A stretch of 57,500 nucleotides of DNA, from positions 18,196,091 through 18,253,590 of the forward strand of contig CM022669.1 in the NCBI GenBank assembly GCA_012295275.1, written 5' to 3'. Position numbers and translations under genes: made by a program. Positions 46,313 through 57,500 of the stretch are shown piece by piece (within the stretch, counting starts at the first letter, position 1; each line of letters starts with the position of its first letter). Under the pieces are notes generated by a model. It saw only the letters and a list, made by a program, of their open reading frames with translations, searched no databases and had not been told where the DNA came from. This DNA is from Chrysomallon squamiferum (lineage: Eukaryota; Mollusca; Gastropoda; Neomphalida; Peltospiridae).

Positions 46313-46810
46313 CTATACATATACATACATACATATATACATACATATACGCACACACATGCATCTGTCTAGATAAGTGTCAGTATATGTCGAATTACAT
46401 CTGTTCTTTTAACACTAATGAATTTAATATTTCACGGACATTTTCCCCGAATTTCGTAACAGAGCCTCGACAGTGTTGGAATCTTTTGAAAATCAATAGG
46501 CCTCTAATGGGTAAGCACTATTAACTTTAAAGCAGATGAATGAAAACAGAGACTGACCGGACTACGAAATCTTTAATGAATAATAATACCAAAAAAAAAA
46601 AAAAAAGGGCGACTTTTTGACCGAATTTCCGAGCAACCACAAAGTTCGTGGCCCTCAGCTGTCTGCTGCTTTGTTATCGTCTGCTTTGCTGGATTGAATA
46701 ATTGCCTTTTATAAAACCGAGGTCAGGTTGGTTTGGTCTTATTTCTGTTGCCGTGTCAAATCTTTGGCTGGCTTTGTGACTATCGACTTTTAGCATTAAC
46801 ACCGAGTTGG

Positions 46811-46812
<2 letters not shown>

Positions 46813-46855
<43 letters not shown>

Positions 46856-46884
46856 GTGGACAAAAAGTAAGAAAGGATAAAGGG

Positions 46885-46928
<44 letters not shown>

Positions 46929-47007
46929 GACAGAGATGTATTAATTGTAATACAGATACAGTAATATTTAGTGTCTGTGTATACCGCGAGAGATAATGCA
47001 GTTTAAT

Positions 47008-47082
<75 letters not shown>
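46813..47082. repeat. (GT)n, (GA)n and (GA)n cluster
   Basis: GT 46813-46852, GA 46886-46923 and GA 47011-47082. The text after each GA tract is similar (GATGTATTAATTGTAATACAG and GATGTATGAACTATAATACTG), so the second GA block is a duplication of the first. Confidence 0.92.
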
Positions 47083-47084
<2 letters not shown>

Positions 47085-48183
47085 TATGAACTATAATACT
47101 GATACAGTAAAACGTAATGTTCTGTAACAATCTTGACATTAAAAGTAAACAAACATATACACAATAAATTTCGAAAAATCAACGTTAGGTTACTAGTTTG
47201 AACTAGGAAAAACGGAATTTAAAAAAAGTGCACTTTATCGTCTTTTTAGTACTGAATGTCATATTGAAATTAATTTACCGTCTGATCTTTATCTGACACT
47301 GTTATGAACGAGAAATTTTATATTCACTCCAACTTTTAAACATTATTATCTATATATGTATTGTTTACAATATCAAATGAAAAAGTCAGTCATAAATGTT
47401 AGTTTTTACTGTTGCTGTTAATGACTAAACGAACGCTGGGGGTAGAAGCTAGGGGTGTTCAAGTTTTTTGTCTAAGACATTAGCATGTCTGCAAATATAT
47501 TAAAAAAAAGAAAAAAAAAAAAAAATGTATATATAATTATTCTCTTTTTTTTCTTCTTTTTCTGCAAGAACAACTTTGACAAGAAGATTTGAAACTAAGG
47601 GACCTTCTCATAAATTAAAATAAATTTATTCTAAATGAATCAGTACGATATTCTTACATAAAATCCCCTCTGTCTCGTTTTTCGCCTCTCCTGACTAGAC
47701 ATTTGCAGTTCATGGTAATCGACAACTGGACTTATTCACACAACGTCACCTTCACATTTTACATTTTACATAAAACTGTCTGGTGCGACATTCTTGAACT
47801 CAACAACAATGCGAAACTGTGGTTCGCAATCACAAATGTGTTATAATAAACTCACCCTCTTCTGTTTTCGTTTTTCTTTTTCTTTTCTTTTTTCTTTTTT
47901 TTTTTTTTTTATGATTCAGCTGGACTCATAAATAAAATTATCACGAGTTTATTTCTGTACAGAAAATACCATTTTTATAATAATTATGTTGAACCAATCT
48001 GCAATGAATCAGTTTGCAAGGACAACTGCCAGTGCCCTTCGTTCGGGTGTAAAAAAAAATAATTAAATATTGTTATTGTCTATAGAAAAATGGAAACAAC
48101 GACAACAACAACAATAACAACAACAACAGTAACAAAAATAACAACAACAACAACAACAATAGTAATAATGAAGTATAGAAATA

Positions 48184-48206
48184 TCAAAATAATATATATA
48201 TATATG

Positions 48207-48238
<32 letters not shown>

Positions 48239-48264
48239 TGTATGTATGCTTGTATATATGTGTT

Positions 48265-48315
<51 letters not shown>
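48184..48315. repeat. (TA)n, (GTAT)n, (TG)n compound array
   Basis: TA 48194-48206, GTAT 48211-48248 and TG 48271-48315. Confidence 0.94.
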
Positions 48316-48317
<2 letters not shown>

Positions 48318-49862
48318 AAAGAAGAAAGCAAAATTAAAAAAAAGTTTAAAATTCGCTGGGTTTTGTTTTTTTTGTTTGTTCTAGAAATTATAACTATAAT
48401 ATCAAAACGTGTCTTAACGTTTGCATGTGAATCTAATTTATTGTAAGAACTTGTGCGAGGCAACCCTGAACTAAATAAACGACAGACTGGCATCTTTTCC
48501 TATCTTCTTTTAGATTCTAGGTCAAGGTGATTGGCAAAAAGGAAGAAACAAAAATAAGCACCTGAAAGATATTTCTGTTTTACATCATGTTTATTAACCG
48601 TGTTCTAAAAAAGAAAAAAAATGATGATTTGGTGCTTTTTTTTTTTTTTTTTTTTCTCTCTCGGGAAAATGTGATTTCAGGGTTTGAGGAATGGGGGAGT
48701 TAATATCATTCAGCGTTCACGTGAATTAAGAAGAAGTCTTCGAGTCAAGGAATTTCCAAATCAGCTGATCCAAACAGAAATGTGTTTGGAAAAAAATAGC
48801 TGTCGATAAGTACTATGAGCAATAGCTGCAGCCAAAAAAAGGTTGTTTACACCAAGTTTTTACTTATCTGTTGGAACTGCAGCGGCATGCTAGTTTATTT
48901 ATCTTATTTGCGTGGAATTGGAGAAAAAGAGATTAGAAAACCGGCGTCTTTCGATTACAGTTCTTTGTTAGAAAGCTTTGACTACGTGTACTGACGAATT
49001 TACATGGAGTTGATATCGCTTCTTTGTTAAAATTGATTTTCACTTTTTGATTGTTTCTGTTAGTGATTTAATCACTATAAGTCATCTGTGTCAGATTTGG
49101 TGGATCGAAGGATCCATTCTTCTCGGTGCACCCCCCTCGTCAGTTTTCCGTAACGAGCAGTACTCGGCTTACGGTTATCACGTGACATGATAAGCTCTTT
49201 GCTGACTGGAGAATGCTGTGCATGCAAAAAAGAACTCTTGTTGCTAAATCAATAAGATTAACTCGTAGGAGAGTTTCAGCGAATTTCTTCTCTCACAGTA
49301 TAATTCATCTTTAGTAAAATTATAATCTGTTAAATATCCATTCATTTACAAGCAATTAATAACCGGTGAAAAATAAATAATGTTAAAACATAACTATATC
49401 AGTACAAAAAAACCAAACTCAAAATTGGTGTTGTTTCTGTTCTAATTACAGAAATTTACTTATGGCAGTAATATTATCATTATACAGAATATTTTCTCTA
49501 TGCTTCTAGATGACTATTTCATTTGGTCCCTGTACCAGTATTTTGCTAATAATAAAGGAAACAGTAATTACTTTAAATTCATGAGAATGTATACACTCCT
49601 TCCCTAGTCATTCTGACGTCATTTTGTTATTACCTCATACAAATACATTTTAAAACCTTGGGTATTCAGACAATGATGTTAGATACAAAAGCGGGAGTGA
49701 TGTGATATTGTTTTTTATGGTCATAGAGAAGATTTGATTTAAAAATTTCCTATTTCAGTATTACAGACTTAAAATACAGGAATAGGAAATCAAAGATACG
49801 GATTTATCGCAAATAATACCACCTAATTTAGTCAAAGACTGTCACGAGTAATCTGTTAGTCA

Positions 49863-49894
<32 letters not shown>

Positions 49895-50164
49895 TTTTAA
49901 GGTTTCAAGCAGGCCTCAGTTGACGAACGTCATTTAACAAACGATTAAGGGGTGAACATATTTATAGAGAATCGAACTCGGAAACTTCCTGCTCTAAGGT
50001 TTAATGTTATTACAAACAAGCCTTAAAAAAACAAAGCAAGGAGACGTTATTATCAAATTAAGTGTTTCCTCATTTTGACGCGGCGATTGAAATTGTTAGC
50101 TAAAACCAGTAATATCGGTTAATAGGTCACGCACGCAAACAGAAGTATGCATGTGGATAGAATA

Positions 50165-50168
<4 letters not shown>

Positions 50169-50249
<81 letters not shown>
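50169..50249. repeat. (GA)n microsatellite
   Basis: 81 bp, uninterrupted. Confidence 0.95.
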
Positions 50250-50252
<3 letters not shown>

Positions 50253-50451
50253 TACACATTAGATAAATAGAAGAATGAAAGTTGCATTATTGGCAATTTA
50301 ATGGCTGCCAAGTTTTTTACACAATAAAAGTACAAAAAAATAAAAGCCGTTACATAAACAAGATTTTATTTTGTTTATTTTTATATCAATTGGCTCAATT
50401 GACAAGTGGAAAAAAAACCAAATATTTATAATAGAAGAAAAAAGTAAATAA

Positions 50452-50460
50452 TAACAACAA

Positions 50461-50552
<92 letters not shown>

Positions 50553-50680
50553 TAAAAAATGAAGAAGAAAAAGAAAGAAAGAACAAGCACCGAAAAATAA
50601 AATAAAAAATAAAAATAAAAATAAAAATAAATAAAAATAATATTAGAAAAAAATAAAAATAAAAATAAAAACATAAAATT
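50452..50680. repeat. (CAA)n, (AAT)n and (AAAAT)n compound array
   Basis: CAA repeats to 50520, AAT to 50551, then AAAAT-rich DNA. Open frames of poly-Leu/Val here are artefacts. Confidence 0.93.
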
Positions 50681-51052
50681 CATATTTGGCTAAATATTTT
50701 TATATTTTTTTTATTTTTTTTTGTTGTATTTTGTATTTTGTATTTATTATTATTATTAATTTTTTTTTCTTGCAGGGTAAAAAGGTTCATCTGAGAATAT
50801 ATGTGGGTGTGTCCATAAATATAACACGTTTATTGTGTAACTAGTTAATTAATGAGTGATATGTAATAAAATAGATAAACTAGATAATTACAAAAAATAT
50901 ACAAGAACGCGCTTAGAATTCCTGTTTTGAATCCGGGCATGATTTATACTGAACAAAAAAGATAGGCACATTACTTAAAAAAAAAAAAAAAAAATAAAAA
51001 AATAAAAAAATGTCAATCTGACTTAAGCAAAATGGCTGAGAAGGAAAGGAAG

Positions 51053-51111
<59 letters not shown>
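51053..51111. repeat. (ATT)n microsatellite
   Basis: About 59 bp of ATT, followed at 51182-51217 by a 36-bp poly-A. Confidence 0.94.
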
Positions 51112-51114
<3 letters not shown>

Positions 51115-51180
51115 TTCTTTGAACTTTACAAAACTAATAGCCAGTCACAAATTTGATATCTTTGTAACGTGAGATAGGTA

Positions 51181-51220
<40 letters not shown>

Positions 51221-51451
51221 TCCTTAATTTTACTATCCAGTATATGTTTGAAAAAAAGTTTATTCAAGGTTATCTTCCATAGAGTGCACTTTAAAAAGAT
51301 TCATGCACACATAGCATGCTTGCTCAGAACTGAGGATAAAGTACACAGGAAAAGGTTATACGTATATTTTTATCTGGTTTCTGTTATAGAAAACGTTGCA
51401 TCATGTTTTTTTACTTACTTATGAATAGAGTGAAAAAACAGAGGAAGAAGT

Positions 51452-51453
<2 letters not shown>

Positions 51454-51525
<72 letters not shown>
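51454..51525. repeat. (CT)n microsatellite
   Basis: 72 bp, uninterrupted. Confidence 0.95.
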
Positions 51526-51534
<9 letters not shown>

Positions 51535-51724
51535 ATAACACTCTTTACCACTACTACTACTGGACCTGATAACTAATATTACTACAAATTGACTACGACG
51601 TCTGCTATTATAATTACTACTATTTCAACCGGATTACTACTTCAGCAACTGCTGCTTTAAATAAATAAATAAATATATAAATAAACCTGATTACCTAACG
51701 CAACCAGACTGGGGGGGGGGGGTA

Positions 51725-52070
51725 CCTCTCTCGTCGTCATGACGACTAACGTATTTAAACACAAAGCGGGTCAAGGTAAACTCGTTGCGCTGTTTGACCT
51801 TGGCTGAACGGGTTTTCACTCGCCGCTAGACGACGGAGCAGGAGTCGGCTCACCGAATTCCGCGACGTGGTCGACGACAGTGTTAGCGAATAACTTAACC
51901 GAATTCTGTCAAACCACAGCTGTCGCTTGAGTGACTGCTGATTCACCTCAGTTACACCGCGTTCAGTGCGACCCTGTCCCAGTACTGTGTCAGTGTAACA
52001 GAGAACCAGCCACTTATTTTTAACTGTGGGCGTGTCCGACGTTTGCGTGGTTTGTGTGTGCATCCATGCG
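51725..52070. promoter_or_regulatory. CpG-containing GC-richer island
   Basis: About 345 bp much richer in G+C and CG dinucleotides than its surroundings (for example TCGTCGTCATGACGACTAACG region, CTCGCCGCTAGACGACGGAG, CGCGACGTGGTCGACGACAG). It starts after a run of twelve G and ends at a TG microsatellite. Could be a promoter, enhancer or unrecognised 5' exon; no protein family is recognised in either direction. Confidence 0.35.
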
Positions 52071-52073
52071 TGA

Positions 52074-52107
<34 letters not shown>

Positions 52108-52169
52108 TCGTATGTGAATATGTGTGTGTCTGGCTTTTACGCGTGCATTTGTAAATTAAAATATTGACA

Positions 52170-52660
52170 CTACATTGCACTGTTATACCACTGAATATCA
52201 TGCAATGCCATTTTATGCTTTATAATACCATATTATTGTTGTTGTTGTTCTTATTCTTATTATTATTAAACTGCAGTACATTGATTCATACCTCAGAATA
52301 CGATACAACCATATTATGTTTTATAATACCACATGTTAACTTTGTAACTATAATTATAACTAGAATTATACCATCATACAAAGGATCTTCTTTAGACTAC
52401 ACTGTATCATAACGTAGAATACCATATAACACCACATTACGCTTTATAATATCTTATCATAATATAACTATGATTGTGACATTATACAACTAAGATTATG
52501 GCAACATAGTATACAGTATTAAATTTTATGACAGTCATAAATTATTCAACAATATACGACTATGCAGCACTAAACTAGATAACATAATACTACACAACAC
52601 TACACTAAAATTGCCATACAATACTACACTGGATAACATACTATCATAAACATTACCCTA
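52170..52660 (+). repeat. Degenerate AT-rich tandem repeat
   Basis: Recurring phrases such as GCTTTATAATACCATATTA (52217), GTTTTATAATACCACATG (52319) and GCTTTATAATATCTTAT (52441) come about every 100-125 bp, mixed with many ATACTACACT-like words. This looks like an old satellite-type array. Confidence 0.6.
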
Positions 52661-53119
52661 CATTAAGAAATAAAACAATGCAATCCAGTTAATTTGTATT
52701 CTTGTTTTGGGAATTGTTATTAATTTGATTTGGCTTGCATCTGATTTTACTTTTAAAATAAATAAATATTCAGCAGAGGAGATTAACGTTTTGTCTTGAA
52801 GAGTAAAACAATCTAAACATAACTGTTTGTGTCTGAGTGCGTATGTGTGTGTATGTGTGTATGTATGTGTGTATGTGTATCTGTTTGTATATTTAGTATG
52901 TATGTACATTTTTTCTCTCTCTCTCTCCCTCTTCAACATTATTTAGAATCATCTTATCGTGCTCAAAAAATAGTTATTGAATACCGAAAGCTTAAGAAAG
53001 TAAGACAGTAAAACATCTATCGTGAACCCGGAATTAACAGCCTTTATCCACTGTTATGTGAATCAGTTGAAAATCGATTTCTGACGTCGACTTTGATGGA
53101 CACCCGTCGTTTCATGATG

Positions 53120-53635
53120 TTAGGTATAAAACGAAACCTTTATATGAGACATACTAAACTTTAGACTAAAATCAATTCATTTCGTGAAACAACAAACATT
53201 CCATTTCTTAGACTTGAAAACGTCCTTTTCAAATTATAGGATAAAATCGGCCCGTTTCGCGAGATACCAGTCCTTTTCGTAGTTCAGGATTAAAACCAGT
53301 CCTTTCCGTCAGAGACCTAAATAAAATTAAATTCATTTCGTGAAACAACAAACTGTCCGTTTCATATTTTAGGACTAAAATGTTTCTGTTCGCGGTGAAA
53401 TATTAGTCGTTTCAAAACTTTAGTCCTAAATCATTTCGTTTCGAAAGGCCACAAGTTCGTTTCGAACTTTAGGACACTTGATCAGTTTCATCAGACTACA
53501 GTCCGTTTCATAAATTAGGTCTAAAATTAATCCGTTTGTTGAGACACTAGTCCGTTTCAAACTTCAGATCTAAAATCGACAGCAGTCCGTTTGAAATCTT
53601 AGGTCTGAAACCGGTCTGCTTTGTGGCTATATGAT
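53120..53635 (+). repeat. Degenerate minisatellite, about 50-bp unit
   Basis: About ten diverged units built round GTCCGTTTCAAACTTTAGG followed by TCTAAAATC. Clear units start near 53222, 53272, 53348, 53408, 53455, 53501, 53551 and 53586, 35-76 bp apart. A companion phrase, TTCATTTCGTGAAACAACAA, is present twice (53177, 53335). Confidence 0.75.
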
Positions 53636-54066
53636 TCATGTTTCAAAATCTCAGATATGTTATAATAAATAAAATAAAAGATGGTTACGTTTGGGGAAAC
53701 CTGTACAGCGGTTAAGTGGGGGTTCACTGTTGTATTTCAAAGGTACGTTACACTGTGCAGCAACACGAACGGTTCACGTGAAGAGTACCACGCTATCTCT
53801 TTGTTGCAGAATATCGGTTAATTGTCGCTTTTGTACAAGCACGCAATAACTGATACACATCTGTAATTTACTGAAAAGTTTATTTGAAGCCAAGGGCACT
53901 GTAAAGTGTATCTGTGGTATTTGCTAACATGGGTTAAAAAGAAAAAGAAAATAATATATATATATATATATATTAAAACTTACTTTTCCGTCTTATGATT
54001 TTATGTTTTATATTTTTCCTTGTTAAATTATTTATTTTGTAGGTGAACTCGTACAGATGACTGTTG

Positions 54067-54068
<2 letters not shown>

Positions 54069-54115
<47 letters not shown>

Positions 54116-54178
54116 GTAGTAGTAGTAGTAGCAGTAGCAGTAGTATTCTTATTGTTTCTTTTTAGAGTATAATAGTGT

Positions 54179-54208
<30 letters not shown>
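54069..54208. repeat. (ATT)n, (AGT)n and poly-A
   Basis: ATT 54069-54114, AGT/GCAGTA 54115-54146 and poly-A 54182-54208. Confidence 0.92.
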
Positions 54209-54210
<2 letters not shown>

Positions 54211-55287
54211 AATGATGAAATTTAAATATCCAAAGAATTTTGACCAGAATAGACTAATTACATCATAGTATTTTTAAAATCTTCTTGACAGTTGTGGTAT
54301 TTTATTATATAATAAATAATTTTTGTAAAAAAGCCCAACATAAATGTGGAAAACTGTTAAGACTTAAATAATTATTATATACCTGATTTATTAGTTTTGC
54401 TTTCGGTTATTTCTGTTTTCTATGTGACCCTTTACTTTTTCGAAATTAATCGAACGTAAAACGCACATATAAATTTTATATTTCCAGACCACTGTTTTGT
54501 TCTGCCCCTTAAAGTTGTGTATATGACAACTTTACAAGAATTTACAGTGACACATCATCATTATCTTCTGCTTCTTCTTGTTTTTTTTTTCTATATTTGG
54601 CTTCTCTTTTCTTTTTTTCTTTTATTATTCTTAATATCATACTTTGTTATTGACAAATAATTGTCACAGGTACTTCCATTTGACTTAAGTGTTAACTAAT
54701 TTTGCTCACGATGAGTAATATATATATATACACGTACGTCGATTCGTACTCGCACAAAGAAGCATAGAAACCCGGATGTTTATCACGGGAGGTAACTATG
54801 TTTAACGGAGGATATACACAGTTATGCACCCTGCTGATTTTGAAATAAACAGCAAACTAAAATGGTTATTGGTTTTAATTTTCGGAATTATAACGTATAA
54901 AGTAAATTTTAATTGATGCATGGCTGTAAATAAAAGGCTAATAAAACAGTAGGTAATAATAAACAAAAATAGAAAATATATAAACAAATTTGTTTGATTT
55001 TCTCATCTGTTAAAATTAATATGGTTAACGAGTATTATATCAAGGGAGACAACCGTATTGTAAACGATCTCGTACGGCTATGCTAGTTATCACCTCTTTT
55101 TATTTAAAAAACGAAAAACTCGAACTGATGATAAATTATGTGAAAATGCAGAATCGATTTATTCCTTTTATTGTAAATGCTAGTTATTATATATTTATAA
55201 ATAGTTTAAAAAAAAATATATATATAATTTAATTAACCATTGATTCTTAGATATAAATCATTTCACCTAATTTCCTCTTGGATAACC

Positions 55288-55289
55288 CT

Positions 55290-55334
<45 letters not shown>

Positions 55335-56061
55335 AATAAAGGAGAATACTAAGAAAACCTACAGCCACATTTTAAAATATTTTCATATTATTTTGTCAAA
55401 ACGTATAAAAATAATAAACTTTTTATTTTAATTTTTAATATTCCAAATGAAGTTTTAAAGTTGTATTAATTATTTACGACTTAAATCAGCAATAAAAAGA
55501 TGACGAGGTATTGGAAAAGTCTGAATATAGGCATACACAAATATGCAAAGCCCTGAAAAAGGAAATTTATAGATATACAAGTACAATGATAGACAGCCAG
55601 ATAGAAAGCTGGATATACAGACAAACAGATAAATTAAATACCAAAAATAAGATAAAATAAATAGTTATGCAGTGTACTTGTTTGTATGCGTACATTTATA
55701 ATAGCTGTGCGTGTTTTTGTTTATGTTGTACGCATGCACGTATTACGCATATATTATATATGTTTGTGTGTGTGTGTGTGTGTGTGAGTACTTTCGTATC
55801 TATGTACATGTACTTATTTATATGAATTATATATATATATATATTTATATAGGCTGCACATGCAAAATCGAGATAATAATTTAAACTGATCCTTAAATAG
55901 TATCAAAATAAATAAATAAATCAATAAATAAATAAATAAATAAATAAATGAATAAATGAATGAATAAATAAATAAATAAATAAATGAATTAATAAATAAA
56001 TAATGAATTAACTAAATAATAATAATAATAATAAATAATAATAATAATAAATAAATAATAA

Positions 56062-56092
<31 letters not shown>
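55288..56092. repeat. (ATTT)n and long (AAAT)n/(AAT)n arrays
   Basis: ATTT 55288-55332 and AAAT/AAT mixture 55905-56092. Between them is AT-rich DNA with short GT and TA runs, and no gene. Confidence 0.92.
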
Positions 56093-56689
56093 ACATCTAA
56101 ATTAAAACCAATGTTTGAATAAGAACATATCTTGACTAAAGTTAGAACTTAAATTTTTAAAACCATCTTTATGAAAATATTATTATTATTATTATTATTG
56201 ATATTGTTTTATTTATTAAAAACTCTCCACTTGAAGTCAGTAATCGTGACTTCACACACAATACTTTCTTATGGCAGATCTTGGCATTTTTAAAAAAAAA
56301 AAAAAAAAAATGACGCTCGCCAGACTGAAATAATTAAACTGTGTATTGAGACCAAAGAGACAATATTTTGTTTTATCTCTGTCTTTGCTTTCAGACGAGT
56401 CGTCGCCAGAATTATCATCTTCGGACTTGCGTTAAATCGACGAGATTGTGAAAACCAAGGCAAAGAAACAATAGTCATTTTGTCTTTACCAAGAGAAAAG
56501 CAATCTGCGAAAAAAATAAAAAAAAAAAAAAAAAAAAAAATGTCGTCATCGTCTTAAGTTTCTTTAAGGGATCCTCTGTCATTCTTTTTTCTCGCCTTTT
56601 TTTTTTCAGCGATTCCACACGCAACGAAAACAGAATATTTCTTAAGGCTTGTTTAAACAAAGTCGATTTGTCTAATTAAGGAAATTGGC

Positions 56690-57060
56690 CGCAAAGATCC
56701 CGCGTTCACCGCAAGCGCTGAAAACCACAACTTTAAATTACCATTTGCGGTCTGCGACGATTGCGAACAAGTCGGCAGATGGTTAAGGAGTGAAATATTT
56801 CAAATTAGATTTTTTTTTTTTTTTTTCTTCTTCTTCTTCTTCTTCTCGATAGTCTTTTAGGATGTTCTGAGAATCGACAACTTTGTTATCGGAAAATAAA
56901 ACGTAAGATTAATGAAAGTTGTGGTTTTTAAGGAGTCGCAGCTGGCGCTAACTAAATTATCACCGATGAGACCAAATTGCGCTGGCAGTGATAAGGCAAG
57001 TGTCCTTACGCGCGCGAGCTCTTGTCCGTGATAAGGCCTGTTTGCTTACGCGGTGTTTCA
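56690..57060. promoter_or_regulatory. Complex island with paired GATAAG repeats
   Basis: Ordinary-complexity CpG-containing DNA with two 25-bp direct copies, GTGATAAGGC...CTTACGCG, at 56988-57012 and 57028-57052 (21 of 25 positions alike, 40 bp apart). GATAAG is the GATA-factor core. Candidate enhancer; no coding potential seen. Confidence 0.35.
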
Positions 57061-57500
57061 TCACGAAAAAAAAATAGAGCGAATATTGCGGGCATTAAAC
57101 TGTTTTGTTTCGTACTTTAAAAAATGGAAGATAAAAAAAAAGAATTATAATTTTTTTTTTATTTCAACCCTTTTTGATACAGCGATAAGAAATTACTTGT
57201 GACTTTTGTTCGCTCGCTTGAACGCTATCAGAAAATAATAATAAAAAAAAAAAAAGTCAAGGGTACAGTTCTGAAGTGGCGAAAACAACATTTCATTATC
57301 TAGATCTGCGTATCTGAAGCAATTTGTCAGAAAGTCGCTTCATGTCTGCGGAATCAGTTATTTTCATCTCCTCTCTCAATTCACGAGAGAGCGCCCGGTT
57401 CCAGCGGGGTTACGTTTTTTTACGACATACCAGAAAGTGGCGGATTAACAGAACTCTTTTATCGAATGAAATCACAAAATTGTCTCTTCTTCGCACGTCC

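Noticed and set aside
49955-50010. Minus-strand B-box-like GAGTTCGATTCTC
   Set aside because: No A box at the right distance and no cloverleaf; could be a SINE remnant but unsupported.
51755-52201. 148-codon open frame on the minus strand
   Set aside because: Resembles no family, runs into a CA microsatellite, and is better explained by the CpG-containing island.

Overview
This is an AT-rich animal nuclear DNA window with spliced genes, long introns, GT-AG splice sites and very many microsatellites. The proteins are metazoan. Two degenerate copies of what looks like a molluscan tRNA-derived SINE and a short TTAGGG array fit a lophotrochozoan, most likely a gastropod mollusc. That assignment is inference, not proof.

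Five protein genes can be reconstructed exon by exon, all in the first 38.5 kb. (1) The 3' part of a rolling stone-like multi-pass membrane protein, + strand, 1994-8647, with its first exon(s) not found. (2) A complete nine-exon gene for a single-pass zona pellucida (ZP) domain protein of 383 aa, + strand, 11437-17565, with signal peptide, furin-type site and transmembrane helix. (3) Metaxin-1, - strand, 24220-20209, eight exons, 331 aa. (4) ADP-dependent glucokinase, + strand, 24486-27641, five exons, 477 aa. (5) An acetylserotonin O-methyltransferase-like enzyme, - strand, 38462-31722, seven exons, 389 aa. In genes 2-5 every exon junction keeps the reading frame and is flanked by consensus splice sites, so these models are strong.

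Metaxin-1 and ADP-glucokinase are head to head, with only 265 bp between their start codons, and probably share a promoter. Metaxin-1 converges with the ZP gene. There is no sign of an operon or of one pathway: these are a mitochondrial import/sorting factor, an ER sugar kinase, a cell-surface ZP protein, a membrane protein of the myoblast-fusion family and a small-molecule methyltransferase.

From about 38.8 kb to the end I find no convincing gene. This 19 kb holds long GA/CT, CA, AAT and AAAT microsatellites, four minisatellite-like arrays (27-bp unit at 42-43.1 kb, about 28-bp unit at 44.3-44.9 kb, degenerate arrays at 52.2-52.7 and 53.1-53.6 kb), a nested tandem duplication (39.5-40.4 kb), a perfect 33-bp inverted repeat (45.13-45.20 kb), and islands of higher-complexity, CpG-containing DNA that may be regulatory. 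I see no CRISPR array, bacterial-type operon, rRNA or convincing tRNA. No clearly new biological system is evident. The best leads are the altered active site and linker of the methyltransferase, the perfect palindrome with CRE cores, and the minisatellite flanked by an inverted repeat.
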